From Eutrema japonicum (taxonomy: Eukaryota > Streptophyta > Magnoliopsida > Brassicales > Brassicaceae): a stretch of 64,000 nt of DNA. Under the pieces are notes generated by a model, which did no database searches, was not told the origin of the DNA, and saw only the letters and a program-made list of their open reading frames with translations. Positions 10,873-22,347 of this stretch are shown here, in pieces (within the stretch, counting starts at the first letter, position 1; every line of letters begins with the position of its first letter). Made by a program: the position numbers and the translations under genes. Location of the stretch: contig BSQW01000001.1 of assembly GCA_030161315.1 (NCBI GenBank), forward strand, positions 21,078,288-21,142,287. Direction: 5' to 3'.

Positions 10873-11591
10873 CAATTTATATTTACGAACTGGTTCCGGC
10901 GGAAATCCAGTTCGGCGTTCTAAATATGATGCTTTGTTACAACGAGAGAGAGGTCGGGTATACTTTTGGTAGGTGAGATCCAAGAAAAATCCAAGTCCCC
11001 TTCATTAATGACATCAAGGGGTATATATACTGGGAGTTGACTTCCTGCTCCCCGGGATTTCGGGGCCACGTGGCGTCTTCGGCCTGTTTCGCGGGTAAGG
11101 CGGCCTAGGAGGCGTGTTCCGGCCTTTGGGGGAGAGGTCATGATGAGCTCGGCCACATACCTCTGCAGAGTAGTACACTTTTTAACCAACTCTCCTCCAC
11201 GTGTCTTTCTCTCGTTTGTCAAAGCTGCAAGGTTGGTGAGGGGGGTCATGATGAGCTCGGCGCCATACCTCTGCAGAGTAGTGCACTGTTTAACCAACTC
11301 TCCTCCACGTGCCCTTCTCTTCGCCGCTTACTTTGCTGGGTTGGTGGGACGTCGAGGTCAGATCGTACCTGTATAGAGATAGCATACTGTTCGACCAACT
11401 CCCACGTGTCCTCTTTCCTTTTGATACTCCTGCTTCGGCGAAGTGTCAGCACGGAACCGAGGTGCGTCCTCAGGAGCTTGGGAGTTCTTGACAGACGCGA
11501 GCGCGGGGCTTCCAGGTCGGCGACCGAACTGGAGAGGGGTTTTTCCTAAGATGGGCCTAACTAATTGGGGGTGCTAGGCCCACCTCCAACA
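10873..11591 (-). repeat. 3' LTR of element 2, outer end missing
   Basis: It matches 18352-19061 closely but lacks the outer 170-180 bp present at 18180-18351. The break falls in 'gagcaattta' near 10873. The adjoining sequence is not MATE exon, so the deletion removed the LTR end together with the left target site and the 5' part of MATE gene 2. Three U3 repeat units containing CACGTG are kept. Confidence 0.85.
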
Positions 11592-12180
11592 ATAGGCCCT
11601 CCCCCAGTTCGGTATCGCGAGGCGAGGTGAGCATACCGAAGTTGATCTGATGTTAATTCGGCGCATCTTAGGTCGGCTCCTCGAGATTTGAGCGGATGAG
11701 CGCGGGGCGTTACAGCCTTTGTTCATACGTGTCGGTCTTCCCGAGGATCCGGAGACTTGTTGGCACGTGCCTGTCACGCGGGGGGGGGGGGGGGGGGAAC
11801 GAAACGACGTTTTCCTTTTTGCGCGTACCGCTCACGCGCGGCGTATGAGAGACGCTTCGCGTGTATCGAGGCGTCTTCTGCTTTTGGCGTGGGAGAACGA
11901 GGCGTCGTCATCATTAGGTTTTTGGGAGGCCGCACTTCTTTCGACACGTGTCCAGGCGTCGCTTCGTTGTCTCCTTCCTTTATTTAAACCCTTCTTCCTC
12001 CTTTAGTTAGGACTTTCTGCGCATACCCTAAGGTAACTCCTGCTCTCTGATTCCCTCCTTCCCTTTCTTTCTCTCTCTTTGTGCAAAGACCAGGCCGTGG
12101 GCCGTTTTATGTAAGTGTCATACGAGGCTGTTTGAAATGAAATTGATATTTCCCAACTCCTTTGCGAATCTGGTAGAGTA

Positions 12181-12340
12181 GGTCGTAGACCATACCCTGT
12201 GGGTCGACGTCGTGGGCGTAGGTCGTAGACCGTACCCTGTGGGTCGACGTCGTGGGCGTAGGTCGTAGACCGTACCCTGTGGGTCGACGTCGTGGGCGTA
12301 GGTCGTAGACCGTACCCTGTGGGTCGACGTCGTGGGCGCA
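12181..12340. repeat. four near-perfect tandem copies of a 40-bp unit
   Basis: The unit begins ggtcgtagaccgtaccctgt and repeats at 12181, 12221, 12261 and 12301, and a partial fifth copy follows. The first copy differs by one base (cata for cgta). Element 1 has only related single stretches at 4890-4960, so the array expanded after the two elements separated. The near identity of the units indicates recent expansion. Confidence 0.9.
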
Positions 12341-12752
12341 GGTCGTAGACCAGGCCCTTGTGTCTTGTTATAGGGTGCGAGGTATGGCTCGGCTTTAGAT
12401 ACTTAATGCTTGTGTATCTTTATATCTTTTTTGTTGTTGCGAGGTGTATCTCGGCTTAAGGTACTTAAAGCTTGTGTACCTTTTTTTTTTGGTGCGAGTA
12501 GCGAGCTCGGCTTAAAGACACTTAATGCTTGTGTGTCTGGTAGAGGTGCGAGCTTTGGGCTCGGCTTTAGTACTTATAGCTTGTGTACTATGTGAGTGCG
12601 AGCGTTGGAGCTTCGGCTTTAGCACCTATAGCTTGCGTGCTGGGGAGGGCGAGCATAAGAGCTCGGTCCCCTTTTTTTTTTTTTTGAACAGGTCGTGGAC
12701 CGTGCTCTTTGCTTGTATGTCCGGTAGAGGTGTGAGCCTTGGGTTCGGCTTT

Positions 12753-12830
12753 GGTGCGAGCGTTGGAGCTCGGCTTTGGTGCGAGCGTTGGAGCTCGGCT
12801 TTGGTGCGAGCGTTGGAGCTCGGCTTTAGC
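12753..12830. repeat. three tandem copies of a 25-bp unit
   Basis: The unit contains gtgcgagcgttggagctcgg and occurs three times without interruption. It belongs to the same family as the 4411-4700 repeats in element 1. The copies here are identical, whereas those in element 1 are spaced and diverged. Confidence 0.85.
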
Positions 12831-13045
12831 ACTTATAGCTCGTGTGCTATGTGAGTGCGAGCGTTGCAGCTCCTTTTTTTTTGCGCAGGTCGGTGACCGC
12901 ATTCTTTTGTAACCCTGGAAAGATTTTATTAGATTGATAGCTGAGCCCTGGTTAGGGGTTGCCTACGTACCCTTTAGTAGAAGGGATCAAGCCAATCGTA
13001 GTTCGTTTGTTTACAACGGTAGATAGTGTGGCGGAGCCCGGGTGA

Positions 13046-15340
13046 TCAATAGTAGAAGCGTTTGAGGTTGATCGAATTCCATGAGCGCGGCATTGCGTCG
13101 CCGGTCATCGTGACTAGCTCGTAGACGCCGGGCTTCACGACCTTGGAGATAAGGTAAGAGCCCTCCCAATGTGCACCGAGCTTGCCTGCGTTTAGCTCGG
13201 CGGTGTTTTCGAAGACCTTGCGGAGGACCAGGTCGCCTTCGGCGAAGAACCTGCCCCGAACCTTCTTGTTGTAGTACTTGGAAGCGAGCTGTTGGTAGTT
13301 CTGGATCCGGAGGAGGGAATGGTCCCGCTGCTCCTCAAGTAAATCCAGCTCGCTTAGTAGGACGGTGTCGTTCAGGGCAGGTTGCTGGGGGAGCATAGCG
13401 CGGCGAGGAGTGGGGAGCCCGACCTCGGATGGGGCCATTGCTTTCATACCGTGAGAGAGGCTAAATGGTGTGCGACCTGTCGACGTCTTCGGCGTTGTGC
13501 GATGGGACCAGAAGACTCCATCTAGCTCGTCGGCCCAGGAACCTTTCTTGTCGTCTAGTCGCTTTTTAAGGCCGTCGAGGATGGTCTTGTTGGTGGCCTC
13601 GGCTTGTCCGTTTCCTTGCGGGTATCTCGGGGTGGATTTACTCAGCCTGATCTTCCACCTTGCGCAGAAGTCTTCGAAGAGGATCGAGGTGAACTGGGCA
13701 CCGTTGTCGGTCACGATCTCGTAGGGCAGCCCGTGCCGGCAGATGATGAACTTCCAGACGAACTTTCGGACGTCCTCTGCCGTGATCTTAGCGTAAGCTT
13801 CGGCTTCAACCCACTTGGTGAAGAAGTCAGTCATTACCAGGATGAAGCGCTTTTGACGAGATCGGGGAAGGGGGCCGACTATGTCCATGGCCCATCGCAT
13901 GAATGGGTAGGGTGCCACCGCGGTGGTAAGGAGCTCGGTAGGGCAATGAATGAGCGGGCCGTGGCGCTGGCATTTCTCGCACCGGGCTGCGAATTTTTCA
14001 CAGTCCTGAAGCATTGTTGGCCAGTAGTGCCCCTGGTTCCGTATCCTCAAGGCGAGAGCCCGGCCGCTGGAGTGGTTTCCGTCGGCGCCTTCGTGCATTT
14101 CTTTCATCACGCCAATGGTTTCTTGCCCGTGGAGGCAGCTGAGCAGGGTCCCCGAGGCGCTCCATCGGAACAGGTTGCCGTCCAGCATCGTGTATCGGGC
14201 GCATTTCTTCCTTACCCGGCGGGCGGCCCACCGATCTGGGGGGTGAACGCCGTCTGCGATGTACAGCAGTAGGTCGATTCGCCAGTCTGGTAGTTCGGGC
14301 TCGGCCGGAGGCGGCGGCAGGTCTTCGGGAGGTGGGACGTCTTCTTCAGGGTCCGCGACTTGGGGGTTGATCAGGTAGGCCCCTTTAGGCAGGTCGATGC
14401 TAGGGAAGTCGATACTTTCGACCGAGATCACCCGTCGTTGGGCTGGGGCCGAGGTGGAGGCCAGCGCAGCGAGGGCGTCTGCGGAAGTATTATCGCCTCG
14501 GGGGATCTTCGTCAGGGTGAACTCGGAGAAGTCCGTGGCCAAGCCTTGGATCACCTTGAGATAAGCATCCATGCGATCATTCTTGGCCTCGTATTCCCCG
14601 CTGAATTGATTGGCGACGAGCTGGGAGTCGCAATAGGCTCGGATTTTCTTCGCGCTGACCTTCTTTGCCAGTCGCAGGCCGGCAATCAGAGCTTCGTATT
14701 CGGCCTCGTTGTTTGACGCTGGAAAGGCCAGGCGTAAAGATTGCTCGAGGATCTCCTTGGTCGGGGACTCGAGGCGTATGCCGACGCCGGAGCCGTGTTT
14801 GGAGGCCGATCCGTCGACGTGCAGGCTCCACACTTCGGGGACTTCGTCGACTGCTAGCTCGGGTACCAATTCAACTAAGAAATCGGCCAGAACCTGAGAT
14901 TTGATCGCGGTTCGACCTCGGTACTCGATTTCATACTCGCTCAGCTCAACAGCCCACTTCATTATCTGGCCAGATCGGCTCGGGCTGTGGAGGATGGTTC
15001 TGAGGGGGTAGGTGCTTAGGACGGCGATCGTGTGGGACTGAAAATAAGGCCGGAGCTTTCTGGCTGCGACGACTACTGCCAAGGCGAGCTTCTCCAAAGT
15101 CGGGTACCTGCTCTCCGCGTCGTCTAGGGATTTACTGATGTAGGAGATGGGCCTCTGGTCCCCCCGGTCTTCCCGTACTAGTACCCCGCTGACCGCTGAT
15201 GCAGAGATGGCGATGTAGAGGTAGAGGGTTTCGCCTTCTTCTGGCTTGGACAGGACGGGAGGAGTGGATATATACTCCTTCAGCTGTTGGAGGGCTTCCT
15301 CGCATTTGTCATCCCATTCGAACCGTTTGTTAGCTCAGAG
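13046..15340 (-). pseudogene. RNase H, aRNH and integrase part of element 2 pol
   Basis: Apart from the TGA at about 15338 this is one long open frame. From its upstream end it carries the RT-linked RNase H (SYISKSLDDAESRYPTLEK), then the second RNase H (LHVDGSASKHG, NNEAEYEALIAG, YCDSQLVANQFS, DNTSADALAAL). Integrase follows with the zinc-binding HYWPTMLQDCEKFAARCEKC and the core motifs MDIVGPLP, TDNGAQF and YPQGNGQAEATNK, ending INLKRFYY at 13046. All three catalytic acidic residues of integrase are kept. This is the better preserved of the two integrases here and is the reference for the breaks in element 1. Confidence 0.88.
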
Positions 15341-17089
15341 AAGCTGATAGAACGGTAGACACCTGTAGGTAGAGCGGGAGATGAACCGATTGAGCGCGGC
15401 GATTCTCCCGGTGAGTCGCTGTACTTGACGCGTGGTTTCTGGGGATTTGAGGTCGGTGATAGCTCGGATTTGCTTGGGATTGGCTTCGATCCCGCGCTGG
15501 GTGATGATATATCCGAGGAATTCGCCCGACGTGACGCCGAAGGAACACTTGGCTGGATTCAGCTTCATGTTGTACTCGTTCAACGTCTGGAAGCAGGATC
15601 GGAGATGAGTGACGTGGTCAGTTGCTACCAGGGATTTCACCAGCATGTCATCTATGTATACCTGGGTGACGAGGTCTTCTCCCGGGAGATCCCGGGCACT
15701 TGCCTCACCGGGCTGATATGCGCTGACGGTTAAGAAGGCCGGCGCGGCGTGGCGCAGCCTATGTTCGATGGCGAAGCAGGCGCGAGAGACCCTCTGGTTG
15801 CTCCTAAGCGTATACGTCCCGGCCTGGTTGGGAAACTTGAGACATTGATGGTACGTCGAAGTGACCGCCTTCATCGAATGCAGCCAAGGGGTTCCGAGAA
15901 TGATGTTGTAGATCGGGGTGGTATCGAAAACCACGAACTTGACGATTTTGGTGACCCGGCCTACGTAGACCGGTAGTTCGATGGTGCCGATCCCGTTGAC
16001 GGTGTCTCCGGCGAAGCCGGTCAGCGGGATTGAGTGCGGCTTGATTGCGACCCCGTTTAGATTCATCCTGGCGAGGGTATCCTTGAAAATGAGATCGACC
16101 GAGCTGCATGTATCGACGAGGACTCGGTTGACGTCGCAGTCGGCTACACGGACTTGTACGACGAGGGGGTCGTTTTGGGGCTGGTGGACCCCGATCGCGT
16201 CGGCCTCGGAGAAGCATATCCCCCTTTTGCTCGTGTCCTGCGCATCGATCTCCATGCCGGAGTGCCACTTCAGGCACGCGTCGGTCTTCCTTTCGTGACG
16301 CTTGATGGACCGCACTGAATCGCTGCACGAGAGGAGACCTCCCATGATCATTCCTATCAGAGTCCGGGCCGGGGGAGGCGACCTGCCCCATTCCTGGTCT
16401 CGCGAGGGGGATCGCCTCCGACGATCGTCGTTTTGAGCGCGGTTGACATACCTAGCCCGGCTGTCCTCGCGGCCTCGATTATCGCGGGGTTGCACTCGAT
16501 CGCTGTCCCGGGCTCGCGGACGCAGCCGCTCTGGAACGCGGATTTCCCCCCTTTGGAACTGGTTCAGCAGGACTTCTTGGAGTGCGCGGCAATGTGAGGT
16601 CGGGTGCCCCTTTCTCTGGTGAAAGTCGCAGAAGGCTGTCCTGTCGTACTGCTCATCAGGTCGGGGATCCCTATCGTTCGGCTCGTCGGGGCGCTGATCC
16701 TGCTGGTTGGGATCTCGCACATACTTGTTCCAGGGCAACCTCGGCGCGGGGTTGGGAAGAAGAACGGGATCGCGCAGATGGAGGGCGGCGGGCGATCCGT
16801 TGACGAGGAACGCCGCGGCCTGCTTCCCTTTGCTACGTTGATACTCGTTATCGTAGTGCTGGCGAGGCTCCTGATACCTTTCTTGGGGTCGCTCCTTCGG
16901 GACCGGGGCCTTGTGCGCGGCGATGTTCCTCGACTCAGCCGCCTTTTCCTCCTCGAGCTCGACGAAGAGTCCGGCGCGGCGTAAGGCGTCTTCCAACGAG
17001 CGCGGTTTATTGAGCTTCATGTCGTCCTTGAAAATCGAATCGGCCCGTAGACCCTTTCTTAGAGCGGGGAGCGCTGACTCGTCCGTCAC
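15340..17089 (-). pseudogene. gag C-terminus, protease and deleted RT of element 2
   Basis: The frame has the Arg/Asp-rich gag part, the CDFHQRKGHPTSHC zinc run and the protease, whose active site reads VLVDTCSSVDLIF (Gly of DTGS replaced by Cys, probably inactivating). Shortly after DLVTQ the frame jumps directly to VYIDDMLVKS. This leaves out 645 bases (215 codons) that element 1 has between about 1112 and 1756, and it removes most of the RT fingers and palm while keeping the frame. The joint is at about 15655-15665 with a 2-base GT overlap. No RT activity is possible. Confidence 0.87.
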
Positions 17090-18100
17090 GTTGCTTTGTG
17101 AGGCCGTGGCTTTGAAGCGCTCTATGAATTACCGGAGCGACTCCTTCGCTCCCTGGTTCAACGCCCAGAGGTCCGCGCTGGATGCGGACTGCCTGATGTA
17201 GATGGAGTAGTGCTCGAGGAAGGTAGTCGAAAGGTCTCTGAAGCTGTCTATGGAGTGCGTCTTCAGCCGAGAGAACCATGTGAGGGCCGGGCCGGTGAGG
17301 TTTTCCACGAAGAGCTGGCAGTGGGCGGCTTCGCGCTCGTCTGGGGAGAAGTGGGCGCGGCCCATGGCGATGGTGAACGCCGTCAGATACTGGGCCGGGT
17401 CGGTGTTGCCCGCGTAGGGCTGGAGTTTGAGCTTCCCGAGGTGCTGGAGCGGGACGGAGGCGATCCGGCGGGTGAACGGCGTCTTTTGCGTCTCTCTGAG
17501 GACGCGATCTATTTCTGGTGCCGCGCTGGTGGCCTGATGGATTTTGGAGGACATCGCGCGGATTGTTTCCTTCATGGCTTCGAACTCGGCGTCCCTGGTG
17601 CGCTGCGAGCTGGATCGGAGATGGTGGCCTTCGTCATCCGGGGAGCTTCCTACAGCCGGGACGAAACGTCCCCCCGGGCCTTCGTATCCTGATGGTGAGT
17701 CGCTGGGCTGGTCTCTCCGGATGCGCGGGGTTTCTTCCCGAGAGGCTGGTTCTCTGAGGTGGATGTCGGGGGATCTGGTGTTGTCCGACCGGTCGCGGGA
17801 GGCTGCTTGCGTGGCGAACCGTTGATCGGTAGCTCGCGTAAGCTCGTCTATTCTGGCGAGCAGGGTCTGCATTACGGCGGACAGAGTGGGCTGGTCCTCC
17901 GGCGCTCGGGGCGCGTTGTGGGGAGCGGAGCCGTCGGAAGGAGTGGACGGAGCTCTAAAGGACTGCTCTTGAGGAATTGGTCGGTCGGAAGTCGCCTGGG
18001 CTGACGGTGGGACGGCCGCTGCTGTTTGAGTCGACGGCGGGGCTGTTATCTGGGCCGGGGCCTCCTGCTCCGATAACACTCTTGGGGGCGGAATCGCCAT
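17090..18100 (-). pseudogene. gag N-terminal region of element 2
   Basis: The ATG at 18098-18100 starts MAIPPPRVLSEQEAP, followed by a Pro/Ser/Ala/Gln-rich head and then a capsid-like region (LQPYAGNTDPAQYLTAF, LTGPALTWFSRLK, HYSIYIRQ) typical of the retrotransposon gag domain PF03732. A TAA near 17126 replaces an expected Gln codon (CAA to TAA) before FIERFKA and breaks gag. The start lies about 60-80 bases downstream of the primer site, which is normal spacing. Confidence 0.82.
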
Positions 18101-18158
18101 TGTTGCTGCGGCTGATGTCGTGGTTGAACTGCTCCTTGCGTATAGAAGAATCTCTTAA

Positions 18159-18178
18159 GCCCCTCCTTCTAGCGCCAA
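18159..18178 (-). other. primer-binding site of element 2
   Basis: On the minus strand the 5' LTR ends in ATCAACA and is followed by A, then TTGGCGCTAGAAGGAGGGGC. A TGGCGC start directly after the LTR is usual for plant Ty3/gypsy elements and pairs with the CCA end of a tRNA. I do not assign the tRNA. Confidence 0.6.
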
Positions 18179-18179
18179 T

Positions 18180-19061
18180 TGTTGATCCCGGGGATCACTA
18201 ATGAGGTTTAAGATGTTGATTAGGGAGAGAGAGGTGAGATTTTCGTTAATTAGAACGAGTTAACCACGATTTATGGTAGGTCGGGTGAATGATTAACAGG
18301 CCGTGGGCCGTAGTGTTTTTATTGATGATGGAAGAAAGTGAGCAATTTAGATTTACGAACTGGTTCCGGCGGAAATCCAGTTCGGCGTTCTAAATATCCT
18401 GCTTTGTTACAACGAGAGAGAGGTCGGGTATACTTTTGGTAGGTGAGATCCAAGAAAAATCCAAGTCCCCTTCATTAATGACATCAAGGGGTATATATAC
18501 TGGGAGTTGACTTCCTGCTCCCCGGGATTTCGGGGCCACGTGGCGTCTTCGGCCTGTTTCGCGGGTAAGGCGGCCTAGGAGGCGTGTTCCGGCCTTCGGG
18601 GGAGAGGTCATGATGAGCTCGGCGACATACCTCTGCAGAGTAGTACACTGTTTAACCAACTCTCCTCCACGTGTCTTTCTCTCGTTTGTCAAAGTTGCAA
18701 GGTTGGTGAGGGGGGTCATGATGAGCTCGGCGCCATACCTCTGCAGAGTAGTGCACTGTTTAACCAACTCTCCTCCACGTGTCCTTCTCTTCGTCGCTTA
18801 CTCTGCTGGGTTGGTGGGACGTCGAGGTCAGATCGTACCTCTACAGAGATAGCATACTGTTCGACCAACTTCCACGTGTCCTCTTTCCTTTTGATACTCC
18901 TGTTTCGGCGAAGTGTCAGCACGGAACCGAGGTGCGTCCTCAGGAGCTCGGGAGTTCTTGATAGACGCGAGCGCATGGCTTCCAGGTCGGCGACCGAACT
19001 GGAGAAGAGTTTTTCCTAAGATGGGCATAACTAATTGGGGGTGCTAGGCCCACCTCCAACA
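18180..19061 (-). repeat. 5' LTR of element 2 (882 bp)
   Basis: On the minus strand it runs TGTTGGAGGTGG...GATCAACA. Three U3 repeat units of about 112 bp are present, each including a CACGTG core and 'ctctgcagagtagt'-type sequence. A TATA box (TATATATAC) is near 18490-18500. The outer edge at 19061 abuts MATE exon sequence at 19062, which marks the insertion point. Confidence 0.9.
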
Positions 19062-22000
19062 TTGTTCGTCACGTGCGGTGGGTGTAAGGACACGTGGATG
19101 GGGTTCTCTTGGCTGGCTTTCAAGGATCTTTGGCCTGTCTTGAAACTATCCTTGTCTTCTGGTGGTATGATTTGGTATGATTTCCTAATTCTTCTATAAT
19201 TTTGTTAGTTTCGACTCGTAAAATAATGACAAATGTCTTATTAACCACATACTGTCAACTGTATGTAATTTGGTATGTTTTGGTTTGAGCAATCAAACCA
19301 ATCGTTTATTTTAATTACTTACAGTTGTACACTACTCTATCTAGAATATAGGTATGAAGGCTTCTATTACACTTGAAACTATTATGTTATATAAGAATAT
19401 AACTATTTCATACCATAATATACTGTATTAATTTAATAGTAAATCAAAATGATTATTTAGATATCATCAAAACCACTGACTTTAACAAAAGTTGGCTTAG
19501 TTTGGATAACCGATCCGTCTAATTGAACCAGTCCTTCTTGGAAAAAGTTGGTTTGGTTAGAATCTAATGAATTCTAAAGATTTGGAAAAATAATACATCT
19601 CTATAATATTATTTAAGAAGTCATTTAGTAAAATAAACTTTATTTTGTAATTCAAGTATTATATATTATGTCATTACAAATAAGAAAATATAATTAAAAT
19701 AGGAAATGATTCAGTTGTATGTTAAAATTATTGAAAAACATATGAAAATATTTGTTTTCCATTATATAGGATATTTACTATTTAATTTCTTAATTATTAC
19801 AATATTAAAAATATTATATAATTTTAAATAATAATCAATTCACACATATTAAAAATATATATATTCGAAATTTTGTAATATTTTTACTATTATTTGTATA
19901 TTTTTATTTGAATATATATCAAAATAAAAGTTAGAAAATATTTTACTATTTTTATAAAAAGTTAGACACAAAAATTTTGATTTTTTAAAAAAAATATTCG
20001 TGGACTGACCACAAAACTTAAAAATTAAATAAGTTAATCCAGTTTGACAGTTTTATCTATAATCATTAGTTAAACATATTATAAAATTTAAAAAATATCA
20101 AAATATTTGTTCTTAAATTTTAAAAACAAATTTTAACATAACTTAAAATTTTGTATGGAATACATAAAGCAGAGTAGTCGATCATAAAACAAACACAACA
20201 ACAACTTTTGAATTAATCTCACGCATACAAAGCCGGCCCTACGCCCTTTCTTAGTCTTACATATAGTTTTGATTGGAATCATGTGGTAATCATGTCTATT
20301 GGTTTTATCTTGTTGGTTGAAATAAAGAGCAAGTTTTGATACCTATTTATGTACTTGATTGCTATAGCATTAAAGGCGGGCTAAGTATTTTATTCATGAT
20401 GTCAAAGATTGAAAAAGTTTGGAATACAATCTATTTAGAATTAGATAGTGTATATTGTTTATACGTACTTATAACAAATTTAAATAATAATAATAATAGT
20501 TACCAAAAAAATATAATAATAATAATTCCTTTGTGATATTAATTTTGAGCAGCTTGGAGCTATGGTACAACACGATCTTGGTTCTGCTGCGGCTTAGAAA
20601 ATGCAGAGGTTGCTCTTGATGCACTTTCAATCTGGTAAACAACATTTCGCTTTCTGTCTTTTATATATATATATATTTCTTTATAAATACGTGTATTTTA
20701 TATTATTGGTCTTAATACTAACATTTAAGAGATTTAAATGTTCACGAGCTGAAAATTTGGCATTTCCCAACTACTCATCTACTGATATTTGCTTCAAGTA
20801 TTAAATTCAAACAAACTATGTTTTGTAAATATTTAATTTTCTCTAAGTTAAAAAACAAGTTCCATTTAGATAACTTTTTAGAGTTTTAGTAATTTTTATA
20901 TATTAGTGTACACTATGAATCTATATATTTTTGTGTAATAAACAATTGCTAACATTCTTACAAAATTTGAAGCTCTTAAGTACTAGTACTCTATATTCAT
21001 CAACTGAATGTCTTACGGTTGGTTCACCAAGTATTTTAAACTAATTAGCTAACTGTTTCAGTTATTTTGCTAAACCGTCAATATTCAATTAATTTAGATT
21101 TTAATTATCCAATTATTTTTTGACATTCATTTTAATTTGTTGATCAATTTTCAAAGTGTCAACATAAATGGACTGGAGATGATGGTAGCCTTCGGCTTCA
21201 TGGCTGCAGCAAGGTGCATACATAATATATATATATATATATTTCTCATAATAGATTGAGAAATCATAAGTATATGATTATTGATGCTTTTTTTTGTTTT
21301 TGAAATATCTTCTCTTCCTTTTATTGTTTTGGAAATTCTGCATATAAATAGTGTAAGAGTGTCAAACGAGATCGGAAGTGGAAATTCGAAGGAAGCCAAG
21401 TTTGCAACAATGAAAGCAATTTTAACGTCACTTTCCATAGCAATTATGTTCTTCTTCGTCTTTTTGTTTCTAAGAGGAAGAGTTTCGTACATTTTCACAA
21501 CAAGTGAAGCTGTTGCAGCACAAGTAGCTGATCTTTCTCCACTCTTGGCCTTCTCCATCCTCTTGAATAGTGTTCAACCCGTTCTCTCTGGTATTTTCCC
21601 TCTTCATCTCTTGACTATATGTTTAGCATTTTAGATTGTTGTAGCAATTTCATCCATTGCATGCCAACTAGTTTTGATACGAATCTCATAAAATTCAATA
21701 GACATGAATCACATATCCAAAAGATCTCTTCTCCCAATATATATATCCAAGATCTCTTACGTATTTAAAACTAATATTTTGGGTTTTCATGTATTTAAAA
21801 TGGAGCAGGAGTTGCTGTTGGAGCGGGGTGGCAAGAATATGTTACATACGTTAACCTTGCTTGCTATTATCTCGTTGGGATTCCTTCCGGCATTTTTCTT
21901 GGCTATGTTATCGGTTTGCAAGTCAAGGTAAATCTGTTTTTTTTTTTATAAATTATCATTACTTGCTAAAATTTACATTGATTCGTGTTTTATTTACTTT

Positions 22001-22347
22001 TTTTTGTTTTTTCAGATTTCTCTATATACTATAAATTTATAAGAGTTTTGAGTATAGATTAATGAAGTAACTATTTTTTGTTCCTCAAAATTTCAGGGTG
22101 TCTGGTTAGGAATGCTTTTTGGAATTTTCGTTCAAACTTGTGTCCTTACTATAATGACTCTACAAACAGATTGGGAGAAACAGGTTTACACATTGATTAC
22201 AATATTTTTTTTTATATACAATTCTAAAATCTTTATTATTACAAAAGTATTAATTTGTATTTGTTTATTGGTAAATTTTTACAGGTATCTTTGTCGCTGA
22301 AACGTTTGAACCGTTGGGTTGAACCGGAGTCTAAAGACTTAAGCTAG
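19062..22347 (+). pseudogene. MATE gene 2, 3' half only
   Basis: Seven exon pieces match the intact gene at 32321-37233: 19062-19174 (LFVTCGGCKDTW, cut by the LTR), 20553-20634, 21157-21213 (NGLEMMVAFGFMAAA), 21352-21590, 21809-21927, 22097-22183 and 22284-22347 (ends in TAG). Lengths equal those of gene 3 except exon 3 (82 against 87 bases), where a 5-base loss shifts the frame inside the transmembrane helix before NAEVALDAL. Exon 1 and most of exon 2 are absent from the window. Fewer stops than expected in the other exons suggest that inactivation is recent. Confidence 0.88.

Larger units (their letters stand above)
11592..13045 (-). other. 3' region of element 2, antisense gene deleted
   Basis: 11592-11606 is the polypurine tract. 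11607-12065 matches 8218-8660 of element 1. From about 12080 the sequence matches 4270-5060 of element 1. The intervening 3.1 kb with the antisense gene is absent. The joint falls in a GA-rich tract (tctctctctttgtgc at about 12070-12085), where both parents carry GAGAGA runs, so a short-homology deletion is likely. A G-run occurs at about 11780-11797. Confidence 0.75.
10873..19061 (-). mobile_element. Ty3/gypsy LTR retrotransposon, Tat type (element 2), internally deleted
   Basis: Read on the minus strand the order is 5' LTR (19061-18180), primer site, gag, protease, stump of RT, RNase H, aRNH, integrase, 3' region, polypurine tract and truncated 3' LTR (11591-10873). Compared with element 1 it lacks 645 bp of RT in frame and about 3.1 kb carrying the antisense gene. 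It has two in-frame stops, near 17126 (TAA) and 15338 (TGA). I count about 21 mismatches by eye over about 715 aligned LTR bases, so it is fairly young. It inserted into exon 2 of MATE gene 2. Confidence 0.92.

Noticed and set aside
12181..12340. Regular 40-bp repeats as a CRISPR-like array.
   Set aside because: There are no variable spacers; it is a head-to-tail minisatellite in a plant retrotransposon.
1..19061. GC-rich blocks as bacterial contamination.
   Set aside because: Gene order, zinc finger, aRNH and LTRs identify them as plant Ty3/gypsy elements embedded in MATE exons.
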